A stretch of 64,000 bases of DNA from Mycoplasma phocimorsus (GTDB taxonomy: Bacteria; Bacillota_I; Bacilli_A; Mycoplasmatales; Metamycoplasmataceae), in the NCBI RefSeq assembly GCF_030077875.1, contig NZ_JASEJT010000007.1, forward strand, positions 62,001-126,000, written 5' to 3'. The notes beneath the pieces are model-generated. The model was not told the origin of the DNA, made no database searches, and worked only from the letters and a program-made list of their open reading frames with translations. Below are positions 42,868 through 53,913 of this stretch, one piece after another. Position 1 is the stretch's first letter; each line of letters starts with the position of its first letter. Both the position numbers and the translations under genes were made by a program.

Positions 42868-43410
42868 CTATTTATATTTATGAAATAATTTTTTATCTAT
42901 TAATCCAAAATAACCTAACCCATGTACTAAATCAGAATATCCTCCTGTTGCATAGGAAAGCAAAAACGTTCCAGATATTGCTAATAAAGTTGCTCCAACA
43001 ACACCCACCGAAATAATTCCTGCAGTCTTATAAGGGTTTTTAGTTATTCATTTTAAAATATCAGTTTTTTTAAACTTTAAAAAGAAAGTTTTATCAATTT
43101 CTTCAGTAATTTTATCTTGAATTTCTTCTAATTTTACTTGATCATTAATTGGTAACTCAACTACTGCAGATTCTAATTTAACAAGCTTTGGTAAATTTAT
43201 TTCTTGTTTTTTCAAAAACACTTTTTTGTTATTTTTAAACTTTTCACTAATGTTTAACTTTGAAACTTTTATTAATTGTTTGGGTTTTTCTAAAGAAGAT
43301 ATATTAACTTGTTTTTTATTTAAATTATATGCAATAATACCCGCTGAAATTCCTGTAATACTTAAGAAAATTCCTGTAAAAAATAAAGCTATTTTAAATC
43401 TCTTAGTCAT
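42868..43410 (-). CDS. Two-helix membrane protein, paralog 2
   Basis: 180 residues, same architecture as its neighbour: basic start, helix 8-29 with GISAGIIAYNLNKKQ, charged middle with FLKKQEINLPKLVKLES, then TDILKWITKNPYKTAG and a second helix. The N-terminal segment has no lipobox Cys, so both ends are probably membrane-anchored with the Lys-rich loop on one side. Ribosome site GGGAGGA. A recent tandem duplicate; function unknown. Confidence 0.75.
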
Positions 43411-43499
43411 TTTATCCTCCCTATTTATAATTTGAAAATATAAATATTTTTATTATTATAATTAATTTTTAACAACGTGAATAAATATAAAAATAAAGC

Positions 43500-44171
43500 T
43501 TACTTATATCTATTTTGGAATAGTAATTTGTTAATATTTTCTTGCGAAGGATCTTTAACGATATAGCTTCCTGCAACAATTAAATCAGCTCCTGCTTTTC
43601 AAGCTAATTTAGAAGTTTCTTCATTAATTCCGCCATCAACTTGAATAAGATATGAATATTTTAAATTAGATGATCTTAATTTTTTTAATTTTTTAATTTT
43701 ATCTAAAGAGTCGACTATAAATTTTTGCCCGCCTTTGCCAGGATAAACACTCATAACTAAAACTAAATCTATAAACTCAAGAAAAGGAGTAATATCTTCA
43801 ACATTAGTATCTGGAGAAATTGCTAAACCTATTTTATAATCATGATGATATCTATTAATAAATAAAGCTAAATCAATATCACTAACTGCCTCAAAATGTA
43901 ATGTCACAATCGAAACATAATCTTTATATTTTTCAAACTCATCAAGTGGATTGCTAATCATTAAATGTACATCAGAAAAATGCTGTGGAGCATTATTATA
44001 AATATTAATAATTTCTTCTAATTCAATTGCTTTATTAGGTACAAAAATTCCATCCATTACATCATAATGAATTCATTTAATGCCTTTATTTGTTATTAAA
44101 TCAGTAACAAATTCTAATCTATTTTCTTTTTTTACATCAAGAATTGATGGGCTAATATTCTTTCAACGCAT
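43500..44171 (-). CDS. rpe: Ribulose-phosphate 3-epimerase
   Basis: 223 residues, TIM barrel. ISPSILD start, HYDVMDGIFVPN (catalytic Asp and His), DVHLMI, VMSVYPGKGGQKF and VDGGINEET are diagnostic. Interconverts ribulose 5-phosphate and xylulose 5-phosphate. The start lies inside the rsgA end (20-base overlap). AGGAG ribosome site. Last gene of the gmk-stp-pknB-rsgA-rpe string. Confidence 0.93.
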
Positions 44172-45021
44172 TGCACTCCTTTAATATTTTTAGATAATTT
44201 TCATATCTAAAAATAGGTATTTTTCTTTCATCTACTAGTTGTAATATTTTACAATATTTTTTATCAACATTTGCATGTAAACAAGAACGAAACTTACAAA
44301 ATACTTTATTTTCTTTAAACATTTTAAAACTGCGTGATAGCTCTTGTTGAGTTAATGGGACAACTAAATTTGAAAAACCTGGCGTATCAATAATCTCAGA
44401 ATTATTAAACCTATATATTTCTACAATTCTGGTTGTATGTTTGCCACGATTAAGTGCTTTAGAAATTTCATCAATCTTTAAATTCATTCCTGTTATTGAA
44501 TTAATTAATGTTGATTTTCCAACTCCTGATTGCCCCATGAATACACAAGTTTTGTTTTTAATAAGTTCATTAATTTTACATATATTTTCATTAATAATTT
44601 TTTGTTCAGTTTCTTGATTAAACTTGCCAATAGTAAAACATTTATAACCTAATTCTTGATATTGATTAATCCAATAATTATCATTTGCTAAATCTGCTTT
44701 AGTAAAAATAATTATTGGATTAATTTCATTATATTCCACCATTGAAAGATATTTATCAACCATAAAAGAACTAAATTCTGGTTGTTTTAAACTATAAATA
44801 ATAAATGCATTATCAATATTTGCAACTTTTGGTCTAAGTAATTCATTATAACGAGGCAGTACATCTTCAATAAAACCTTCAGATATTTTAACATAATCGC
44901 CTACAAGTGGTGTTATATTCTTATTTCTTAATTTTCCTGCACCACGCAATCTAATTAATTTTTCGCCGTTTCAAACATCATAAAACCCTGAATTTATTGA
45001 GTATATTTTATTTTTATTCAT
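44152..45021 (-). CDS. rsgA: Ribosome small-subunit GTPase RsgA
   Basis: 289 residues. N-terminal OB fold, circularly permuted GTPase (FTKAD before GQSGVGKSTLIN and DTPGFSN), and a zinc knuckle of C-x4-C-x-H-x6-C form near the C-terminus. Late 30S assembly checkpoint. The start shares one base with the pknB stop (TAATG), so RsgA is made together with the kinase; in Bacillus the same neighbours occur and the protein can be phosphorylated by PrkC. Confidence 0.94.
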
Positions 45022-46022
45022 TATCCAAATACTCCAATCAAAATTAGTACAAGAATTATAATTAACAATATTAATATTACAAAAAATAAAAAGCGTGTTG
45101 AAGCAATAACTTCTTCAAATCTTTTTAATTTTGCTCCTTTAGAAGTTATAGGTCTTTCATTAACTCTTTTTGGATTTAAACAAGTGCTTAAATCATTTTT
45201 AAAATGTGTCATAGAAGAATATCTATCATTTGCTTTTTTCATTGTTGCTCTTTGCACGCAATTTGAAAGAGCAATTGAAAAATTTTTATTAAGTTGATAA
45301 ATCGGCGTAATACGACCCTTTAATATTCGTTGTGCAATTTCATAATCAGCTACACTTTCATTTTGCTTCATAAATGGATGAATTCCCATTAACATATAAT
45401 ATAGCACAAGACCTAATGAATAAATATCACTTCTAACGCTAACTTCTCCTCATGAAGAAATAACTTCAGGAGCAAAGTAAGAAGTTGTACCAATTATGTT
45501 TGCTTCCTTTGTAACTCTATTACTCTCACAAGTAACTGCAATACCAAAATCAATAATTTTAGGAATATTTTCATTTGTAATTAAAATGTTTTCAGGCTTA
45601 ATATCGCGATGAATTATTCCTGCTTTATGAATCTGTGCATATCCTTCACAAAGTTTTGTAGCTATATCGACAGCCATTGTTGAAGTAAAGGGATGATTCT
45701 GTATCATTGATTTTAAAGTTCTGCCATTAACATACTCTGTTAAAACAAAAAGCTGACTATTATCATTAAAATCTAGTGAACTTTCATAATATTTAATACA
45801 ATATTTAGAATTAATCTTTTTAATTGCTGCAATTTCATTAGTAAATCTTGAAATTAAATCGGGTATATTAACATCTTTCTTTTGAGCAATTAACTTATCA
45901 ATTTCAATAACTTTTAATGCATATTTTTTTGTTGTTTTATCTTTTTTTGTAACTAAATAAACTTTAGAAAATCCACCCTTACCAATTTTCTTGATAATAT
46001 TATATCTATCGCGATAATCCAT
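45021..46022 (-). CDS. pknB: Serine/threonine protein kinase (PknB/PrkC type)
   Basis: 333 residues. Gly loop GKGGFSK (14-20), Lys37, catalytic loop HRDIKPEN with Asp140, DFG at 158-160 and the SEDIYSLG-like SDIYSLGLVLYYML. A juxtamembrane region and one C-terminal helix (about 304-326) follow. There are no extracellular PASTA repeats, so it cannot sense muropeptides, fitting a cell without a wall. TAATG overlaps on both sides. Confidence 0.94.
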
Positions 46023-46762
46023 TATTCAATCTCCTTGATAAATATACTTAAATTATCTTTAGAACCATTTCTCTTTGCTGTTTCAATTAAGTTATCTGCT
46101 TTTTGCTCAATATTAAAATTTTCATTATTTAAAATTAATTCAAACGTTGGGTTATCAACATAATTATGAATTCCATCAGTAGTTAAAATTAATAATTTAT
46201 ATTCAGAATTAGGCTCAATTATAAAAATGTCCATTTTGGCTTTTTTATTGGGACCAAGAGCAGAAATTAGTTTTGTTGCGTTTGAAAGTAAAAATGCTTT
46301 CTTGTAAGAAAGCCGATTCTTTTGAATAAAATAATTAGTAACATTTTGATCAATTGTAATTTGCTTCAATGTTCTTCCAAGTAAATAAGCTCTAGAGTCT
46401 CCTATATTTAAAATTAACATTGAATTGTCTTTTTTATTAATAATTGCCGCCACTAAAGTTGTTCCCATATCAACAAGAATTTGTTTTTTAATAGCTTGCT
46501 GCTCCATAAAATACTGAATTTGATCAATGCTATTTACCATTCATTTTTGCAAAAAACTTGGTTTATGAAAGGTTTTTGGTAAACTACTTTTAAATAATTT
46601 TCCAAACTGTTCAACAACTATAGAACTAGCAATTGAGCCGCCAAAATGACCGCCCATCCCATCACATAAAATAAACAAAGAATAAAAGCCGTTATCTCAA
46701 TAACCGCCTTTGTCCTGATTTTCTTTTCTTTTTATACCAATATCTGTAGCAAACTTATACAT
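46022..46762 (-). CDS. stp: PP2C-family protein phosphatase
   Basis: 246 residues. Metal-binding motifs RKENQD, CDGMGGHFGGS, MGTT, GDSRAYL, LTTDGIHNYV and SKDNLS occur in the PP2C order. Mn/Mg-dependent removal of phosphate from Ser/Thr, antagonist of the adjacent kinase. It begins 5 bases past the gmk stop and overlaps pknB by one base. Confidence 0.94.
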
Positions 46763-46767
46763 TGAAA

Positions 46768-47361
46768 TTATTCACCTACTTTAATATGTTTAATAATAAT
46801 TTTAGAGATTTCATTAGCTGCTTGCTCAGGTGTGTGATTTGTCACGTGATATTGAAATAGCCCTGATTCGCCAATTTCACTTTTGGCTTTTTCTAATCTT
46901 AGCCTAATATTTTCTTCAGATTCAGTATTTCTATTTCTGATTCTACTTTCAAGCTCTTTCATATCAGGAGCATGAACAAAAATTGAAATGATATCGTACT
47001 CATTGGTTATTTCATTTTCTTCAATTATTTTTCTTGCTCCATTAGTTTCAATTTCTAAAAATGGAATTGAGCCATTAGTAATAATTGTATCTACTTGTTC
47101 CTTTAATGTTCCATAATAATTGTTAAAATGTTTACTATATTCAATTAATTTATTATCGCGAATTTTTTGTTTAAATTCTTCTTTTGAAATAAAAAAATAA
47201 TGAATTCCTTCAATTTCTCCTTCTCGCGGAAGTCTACTTGTTACTGAAATTGAAAGTGCTAATTTTAATTGTTTATTATTAAATAAGTATCTTTCAATTG
47301 TACCCTTACCAACTCCGCTAGGTCCACAAAAAATAATTAACATTTTGTTAGATTTATTCAT
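46768..47361 (-). CDS. gmk: Guanylate kinase
   Basis: 197 residues. P-loop GPSGVGKGT (13-21), GMP-binding SRLPREGEIEGIHYFF and the lid Arg residues (IRNRNTESEENI). GMP to GDP; follows from salvage by Hpt. First of the tight gene string ending in rpe. It starts 59 bases after uvrB on the same strand. Confidence 0.95.
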   Translation of the reverse strand: MNKSNKMLIIFCGPSGVGKGTIERYLFNNKQLKLALSISVTSRLPREGEIEGIHYFFISKEEFKQKIRDNKLIEYSKHFNNYYGTLKEQVDTIITNGSIPFLEIETNGARKIIEENEITNEYDIISIFVHAPDMKELESRIRNRNTESEENIRLRLEKAKSEIGESGLFQYHVTNHTPEQAANEISKIIIKHIKVGE

Positions 47362-47420
47362 AATTATTATTATATTAGTAAAATTTTGATTTCTTTAAAA
47401 ATAGACAATTAAAAACTTAA

Positions 47421-49388
47421 TTATCCTTTAAGCATTTTTAACTTATCACGATATTTAATAGCAGTTTCAAAATCTTTTTTGGCAGCAGCAACTTTCATTT
47501 TTTCTTCCATTTCCTCAATAATAAGCGCAAGTGTTTCGGCATTTTCATTTTTAGTGCTCTCTTTAGTTATTTCAACTAAATCAACTAAAGATAGTGATTC
47601 ATGAATTGATTTTACTACTGTTGTTGGCGTAATATTATGTTTTTTGTTGTAATCAATCTGTATACTTCTTTTTCTTAAATTATCATCAATACAATCTTGC
47701 ATATGTTTAGTAATTTTATCAGCAAAGAAAATAACTCTACCATTAACATTTCTAGCAGCCCTACCAGCAAGCTGTATTAAACTATTAGAATCTCTTAAAA
47801 AGCTTGTAGCATCAGCATCAAGTATCATAACTAAAGAAACTTCAGGAGCATCAATACCTTCTCTTAATAAGTTAATACCAACAACAACATCAAAAATTCC
47901 TTTTCTTAATTTAATAAGAATTTCATGACGTTCAATCGCATTGTGATCGCCATGTATATACATTACTTTAATGCCTTGAGATTTTAGCTTTTTGCTTAGC
48001 TCTTCAGCTGATTTTTTAGTAATAGTAATAATGAGTGTTCTCTCATTTTTCTTAATTTGGTTAATAACATTGTCATAAATTTTTTTATAAAGATTATTAC
48101 TAGAAACTATTGTAATTTCAGGATCCAATAATCCTGTAGGTCGATTAATAATTTCACTAACTAGACCATTTGATTTATTAATTTCATATTCACCTGGTGT
48201 TGCAGATACATATACTTTTTTAAAATCATATGTATTAAATTCATCAAATTTTAAAGGACGATTATCTAAAGCGCTTGGAAGTCTATAACCATAGTTCACA
48301 AGATTTTCTTTTCTTGTTCTATCACCATTATACATTCCTCTTATTTGCCCCATAGAAATATGAGACTCATCAATTATAAATAAAGAATTTTTAGGAAAAT
48401 AATCAAGTAATGTATAAGGTTTTTCGCCTTCTTCTCTACCATCAAAATAGCGAGAGTAATTTTCCATTCCCTTACATATTCCTGTTTCTCTTAAATCATC
48501 TAAATCTTTTTTAGTATGCTCTAAAATTCTTTGAGCCTTAATGTAATCTTCTTTTTCTAAAAAAATTTGATGAACTTGTTCAAGTTCTTGTTCAATTTTA
48601 TCAGCAGCTACTAAAGTTTTTTCATAATTTAAAACATAAGCATTTGCCGGAAATATTCTTATTGTTTTAAATCTTTTTACCACTTTTTTACTATCTGCAT
48701 CAATAAGATTAATAAATTCTATTTCATCTCCAAAAAAACTAATCTGAATAATTTTTTGCTTATTATCGGCAGGAACAATTTCAACTATATCGCCTTTAAT
48801 TCTAAATGAACCATATTTATATGTAATTTGATTTCTTTGATAATTTAAATTAACTAATTTTCTAGCTAATTCTTTAATTTTTATTTCTTCATTAATGGCA
48901 ATAGAAATAATTTGCTTGTCGTATTCATTAGGATTGAATGTTCCATAAATACATGCTACTGAAGATACTACAATAGTATCGCTTCTAGTTAAAAGTGAAT
49001 TAATTGAAGCCATTCTCATTGCATCTAATTCTTCATTAATACTTGAAGATTTATCAATATAAACTTGTGTCGTGGGGTTATATGCTTCTGGCATATAAAA
49101 ATCAAAGTTTGAAACATAATATTCAACCTTATTATTTGGAAAGAAATTTTTTATATCATTATAAAGTTGTGAGGCTAATGTTTTGTTGTGCGACATTATC
49201 AACACTGGTTGCTTTTGTGACTTTATTATATTTGCCATAATAAAAGTTTTACCTGATCCAGTAACGCCTTTAATGACTTGGTCATTTTCCCCATTTTTTA
49301 AATTATTATTTACAATTTCTATTGTTCTTTGTTGATCTCCAGCGACATCAAAATCTGAAATTAATTCAAATTTTTTATAACTTTTCAT
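47421..49388 (-). CDS. uvrB: Excinuclease ABC subunit B
   Basis: 655 residues and apparently no Trp. Walker A GVTGSGKT, helicase motifs through QLAGRAARNVNGRVIF and the C-terminal UVR domain (EEKMKVAAAKKDFETAIKYRDKLK). In the beta-hairpin that grips damaged DNA the usual YYDYYQPEAY is NFDFYMPEAY, so two aromatic positions differ. AAAGGAAAG ribosome site. Damage verification with UvrA and UvrC. Confidence 0.96.
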   Translation of the reverse strand: MKSYKKFELISDFDVAGDQQRTIEIVNNNLKNGENDQVIKGVTGSGKTFIMANIIKSQKQPVLIMSHNKTLASQLYNDIKNFFPNNKVEYYVSNFDFYMPEAYNPTTQVYIDKSSSINEELDAMRMASINSLLTRSDTIVVSSVACIYGTFNPNEYDKQIISIAINEEIKIKELARKLVNLNYQRNQITYKYGSFRIKGDIVEIVPADNKQKIIQISFFGDEIEFINLIDADSKKVVKRFKTIRIFPANAYVLNYEKTLVAADKIEQELEQVHQIFLEKEDYIKAQRILEHTKKDLDDLRETGICKGMENYSRYFDGREEGEKPYTLLDYFPKNSLFIIDESHISMGQIRGMYNGDRTRKENLVNYGYRLPSALDNRPLKFDEFNTYDFKKVYVSATPGEYEINKSNGLVSEIINRPTGLLDPEITIVSSNNLYKKIYDNVINQIKKNERTLIITITKKSAEELSKKLKSQGIKVMYIHGDHNAIERHEILIKLRKGIFDVVVGINLLREGIDAPEVSLVMILDADATSFLRDSNSLIQLAGRAARNVNGRVIFFADKITKHMQDCIDDNLRKRSIQIDYNKKHNITPTTVVKSIHESLSLVDLVEITKESTKNENAETLALIIEEMEEKMKVAAAKKDFETAIKYRDKLKMLKG

Positions 49389-49835
49389 ATTCTTTCCTTT
49401 TTTAAATAAATAAAATGAAATTAAAACTTTATGCTAAAAAACTTTCAAGTCTCACATTTGTGTGTTTATTTTTTTTATTTTTATTATATATATTAAATAA
49501 AAATTGCAAAGTAATTATCACGCTCTTGAATAAATAATAGGATCATATTTTAAAATAAATTGTTTTTATTTTAAGCTAATTTCATGTGGCGATTTTGAAT
49601 TAACAAAAGTAACAAGCTGTATCTTTTTTTAAAATAGCAAATTAATAATTATTAAAATAGCTAGAATTTTTTTAATTTTTTTAATGCTGTAAAATGACTT
49701 TTTTGTTTTTTATAAATAGTACGTATGCTTGTATTATTTTTTATTGCACAACTCATATATTTTTTTTAAATCTTAAATATAAAATAACTTTTTTATTTCT
49801 AAAATAAAAAAATTCAGTGTAAATATAAACAAAAA
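49389..49835. other. A+T-rich gap upstream of uvrB
   Basis: 447 bases between the uvrB start and IS relic C. Short frames only; one 32-codon minus-strand stretch (around 49650-49760) is too short to assign. Probably uvrB promoter plus decayed DNA. Confidence 0.5.
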
Positions 49836-50389
49836 TGGCACTCTTTATAGAGTGTCTTTTTGTGTCGCTCGCGTGTTATAGGAAAATAGAATATTCAGAT
49901 ACTTTACAAAAGAAAAAGACAAAATAATTTTTAAAGAATACAAACAATTAGGAATGACAAGTATTAAGAAAATTGCAATTATTATTTCACACAAATTAGC
50001 TTTTATTACAAATTTTTATCTGACCAAGAAGATTAAGAGAATTATTACATATTATAATAAAGGAATGCAAGATTTGTTAGTTGAATGCTCTAAATTAATA
50101 ACGACTTAAATCTTGTTTTAGACAAGTTAATGATTTATTCAAAATAACGAAAAACAAAAAATTCATAATTCATTCTGATCACAACTTCTAATATACTAAT
50201 AACGATTACATTAACAAAATAAGAATGAATAATGATAAGTCGTCGCTCTCAAGAATTGGCAACTCTTTAGATGATTGTGAAATTGAATATTGATTTTCAA
50301 TTTTAAAATCAAAATATTTAAATAGAATCAACATAAGTAAGTTAATATTAAAAAAACTTAAAAAAGTTATCAAAAGCTTCGTAAAATAA
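49836..50389 (+). pseudogene. Decayed IS3-like element, relic C
   Basis: The left end TGGCACTCTTTATAGAGTGT matches relic B, followed by a GTGTTATAG leader. OrfA from 49891 (ATA where ATG is expected) runs to 50109 and breaks after YYNKGMQDLLVE. The middle of the element is deleted. From 50159 a frame with one stop reads IIHSDHNF, then SLSRIGNSLDDCEIEYWFSILK, the second Asp and the Glu region of the IS3 OrfB DDE domain. No intact right end found. Confidence 0.75.
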
Positions 50390-50589
50390 TACAACAAAAA
50401 AAGAATTCAAAACAACTTAAAATGAAAAACACCACAGCAAGCCGCTATGGCGTAAAATAAATTTTATGGTGACATGTTTTTGCCCTACTTTAGCAGGTTC
50501 TCTCACATTTAATTTTTGTAAAATTAAGTGTGTTGCACTTAAACTTGTAATATAACATGAAGTTATAAAATTTACTTTATTTTTATTTT

Positions 50590-53500
50590 TTACTTATTTG
50601 AAGATTCTGTTTTTGAATCTGATTTTATTTTAGTTTTCTTAGAAGTTTTTTTCTTTTGTTTACTATCTACTTTTAATTCTTCAGCTTCTTGCTTCTCTTC
50701 TTCATTAATTTCTTTAAAAGCTTTTTCTAAAGCTTTAGAAAAATGTTCTTGAAATAAACTTTTAATTAATTCAATATTTGCTTTTTTTTCTGATATTGAA
50801 AGCTCATTTTCTTCATTTTCTTTTTCATCTTCATTTTCTAAAAAATCAAATAGCCCCTTAAATGTAAACTCTTCGTTATTTTCTGAAAACAAGTTTTCTA
50901 GAAAATTAGTATTTTCGCTTTCTTTTTCTGATTGTTCAATTTCTTCAGAACTATTATTTGTTTCAGTGGCAACTTTATTTTCCTCTTCAATAGAATCTAT
51001 TTCATAAGGTTGCTCAGAAGTTAGTTGTGTTTCAACAATATTAGATTTTAATAATTCATCTTTCATTTGATCTTGCTTAATTTTTTCTATTTCTTGTTTA
51101 TTTTTAATAAGAGCTAATAAAGGTTCTACTCTATTATATATTTCGATAAATTTATTTTCGTCTTCTGATTCAATTGCATCAATAATTTCATTGATATCTT
51201 TTGAAAATTCTTCATTATCTTTATAGGGAAGAATTTGCTCAAGAACTTCAGCTTTTTTTGCACTAATTTCTTTTTCAAACTGTCTTTGTTCAAAAATTTC
51301 AATTCACTTTTTGATTCTGTGATATTTTGGCTCATCTACAAAAGTAAATTCTTCCATAATTTTGACAAAATCTTCATCATCAAGATAATTTGATGGAATT
51401 TCAATTTCATTTGCATATTGTGAATTAAATAAACTAAAAATAGAATCTACAGCAATGTCACTAATCATATTGTCAAACATTTTTCCGCCTTGTCTAGTAT
51501 ACTCTTGATATGGGTTTTTTTGAGCATACTGAACTAAATTAATATTTGATCTTAGTCTATCCATCTGGTTAATATGATTTTTTCATTTATCATCAAGAAT
51601 AGAAATAATTGTTCTTTTTTCAAGAGAATAAAGAAAATCTGCACCATAATTTTCAATAATTTTATGAGCAATAATATCATAAAAACTATTAAACTTTTCG
51701 CCTAGTGCTTCATCAAATTTTTGAGTAGGAATATGAATGATATCTTCAACAGTAAGTTTTAAATTAATTTTATTTAACATTTCTTCATTAACAAAATTAA
51801 CAAATTCATCGTACATGAATATTCCTGATGAATTAACAAATCTAACTGCTTTTGAAATGTGAGGAAGTGCAAAATTTATCATTCTTTCAATGATTGGATT
51901 TTTCTTAAAGTCATCAATATTTGAAATAATAACATCACGTTGTGCATACATTAAATTTCTTTGTTGTCTAATTACATCGTCATAATTAAGAACTGTTTTA
52001 CGAATATCATAGTTAAATCCTTCAATTTTCTTTTGAGCCATATTAACAAGCAATCTTAGGCTTGGATCATTAATAGCATTATCGCCTTGATCTTCATATC
52101 CCCGTTTAAACTCATCAGGATTAGCAAATCTTTTAATAAGCTGATCTTCTAATGAAATATAAAATACACTTGTTCCAGGATCGCCTTGTCTTCCGCTACG
52201 CCCTCTAAGCTGATTGTCAATTCTTCTTGATTCAGCTTTATCTGTACCAATAACAAATAAACCGCCTAACTGTTTTGATTCATCAGTTAGTTTAATATCA
52301 GTTCCACGACCGGCCATGTTTGTAGCAATTGTTACTGCGTTTTTAATACCTGCTTCAGCAATAATATCGGCTTCTGATTTATCTTGCTTAGCATTAAGAA
52401 CTGTATGCGGAACACCTAAGTCTTCTAACATTTCATGAATATATTCAGAATCCTCAATTTGTGCAGTACCTACTAAAATAGGTTGACCTATTGCGTGTAA
52501 CTCTTGAATTTTTTGTGCAACAGCTTTTCACTTAGCGTGTGCTGTAGCAAAAATTATATCTTTTTGATCATCTCTTATTATCGGTTTGTTTGTAGGAACA
52601 ACATTTACTCTCATATTATAAATATCAATAAATTCTTGTTCTTCTGTTTTAGCAGTACCAGTCATACCACACAATTTATTAAACATTCTAAAAAAGTTTT
52701 GGTATGTAATAGTTGCTAATGTTTTTGTTTCAGGCTCAATTTCAAGTCTTTCTTTTGCTTGTAATGCTTGTTGTAATCCTTCAGAATAAGCTCTACCATC
52801 CATAATTCTTCCGGTAAAAGCATCAACTAACTCTATTTTTCCATCTCTTACAATATATTCAACATTATTAAACATTGACTTATGCGCTCTTAAAGCATTT
52901 TGAATTCTATGAACAGTTTCTGAATTATGAAAATCATATAAATTCTCAAATCTATAAAATTTATTTGCTTTAGCAATACCTCTGTGCGTTAATACAACAG
53001 CTCTAGATTCTTCATCCATTTCATAATCTTCTTCATCAAGCATTCTTACAAATTGATCAGCTTGCTCATATGTTCCGGCATCATTAGATTCGCCACCTGA
53101 AATAATAAGCGGTGTTTTTGCCTCATCAATTAAAATAGAATCAACTTCATCAATTAAACAATAATTTAAACCACGTTGTACTTTTTCATCAATGTTTTCA
53201 ACCATATTATCTCTAAGATAATCAAAACCTAATTCAGAGTGAATTGAATAAGTTATGTCGGCAGCATAAGCAGCTCTTTTTTGTTCGTTGCTCATTTTGG
53301 TTTTATTAATACCTACAGTTAAGCCTAAAAAATTGAACACTGCCCCCAATTCAGTTGCATCACGTTCTGCTAGATATTCGTTTACTGTTGAAACAATAAC
53401 ACCTTTTGAAGAAAGGGCATTTAAATATATTGGAGCGATAGATGTAATAGTTTTACCTTCACCTGTTTTCATTTCTGCTACTGACCCAAGATCAAGCAAA

Positions 53501-53769
53501 ACTCCACCTATCATTTGAACATCAAAAGGCGTTTTATTTAAGACTCTTTTTGTAGCTTCTTTAGATACTGCAAAAACTTCAGCCCTCATTGATTCAAGTT
53601 TTTCTCCATGTTTATGACGCTCTTTGAACTCTAGTGTTTTATTTTTAAGTTCTTCATCACTTAAAAGCGATATCTTTGCTCATTCTTTGTTAATTTGTTC
53701 AAGCGTTTTTTCAGCAATTCGCATGTCGGTTGATTTAAATAATTTATTAAAGAAAGATTTTATACTCAT
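50590..53769 (-). CDS. secA: Preprotein translocase ATPase SecA
   Basis: 1059 residues; several UGA-coded Trp. Walker A MKTGEGKT (100-107), Walker B LIDEVDSILIDEA, NAKQ, ATNMAGRGTDI, GRSGRQGDPG and the helical scaffold are typical. Drives secretion through SecYEG; secG is at 63.5 kb. The core ends near residue 820 and a tail of about 240 residues, rich in Glu, Ser, Asn and Lys, follows in place of the zinc-binding linker. Long SecA tails occur in mycoplasmas; function unknown. No near ribosome site. Confidence 0.95.
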
Positions 53770-53863
53770 ATTATTTAATTTTATATGATTTTACCTTTTT
53801 TCTACAAATATACATATATTAAACTGTTAATATCTTTGTATATTTTATTTAAAAAATAAAAAA

Positions 53864-53908
53864 AATTCAACCGATAAACTAATAAAGTTTTATCAAATTG
53901 AATATTAA
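53864..53908 (-). terminator. rplK-rplA terminator
   Basis: Interrupted stem ATTCAA-GATAAAAC/GTTTATC-TTGAAT followed by a T run on the minus strand, directly after the rplA stop. Confidence 0.7.
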
Positions 53909-53913
53909 AAAAA

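Noticed and set aside
42241-43410. Paralogs as lipoproteins
   Set aside because: No Cys follows the first hydrophobic segment, so there is no lipobox.
45021-46022. Apparent split of pknB (and of potA, dnaX, secA, helicase) into fragments
   Set aside because: The breaks are all UGA codons in one frame at positions where Trp is acceptable; with code 4 the genes are intact.
51126-51335. 69-codon minus-strand ORF in secA
   Set aside because: Different frame within the SecA reading frame, which continues through UGA-Trp codons.
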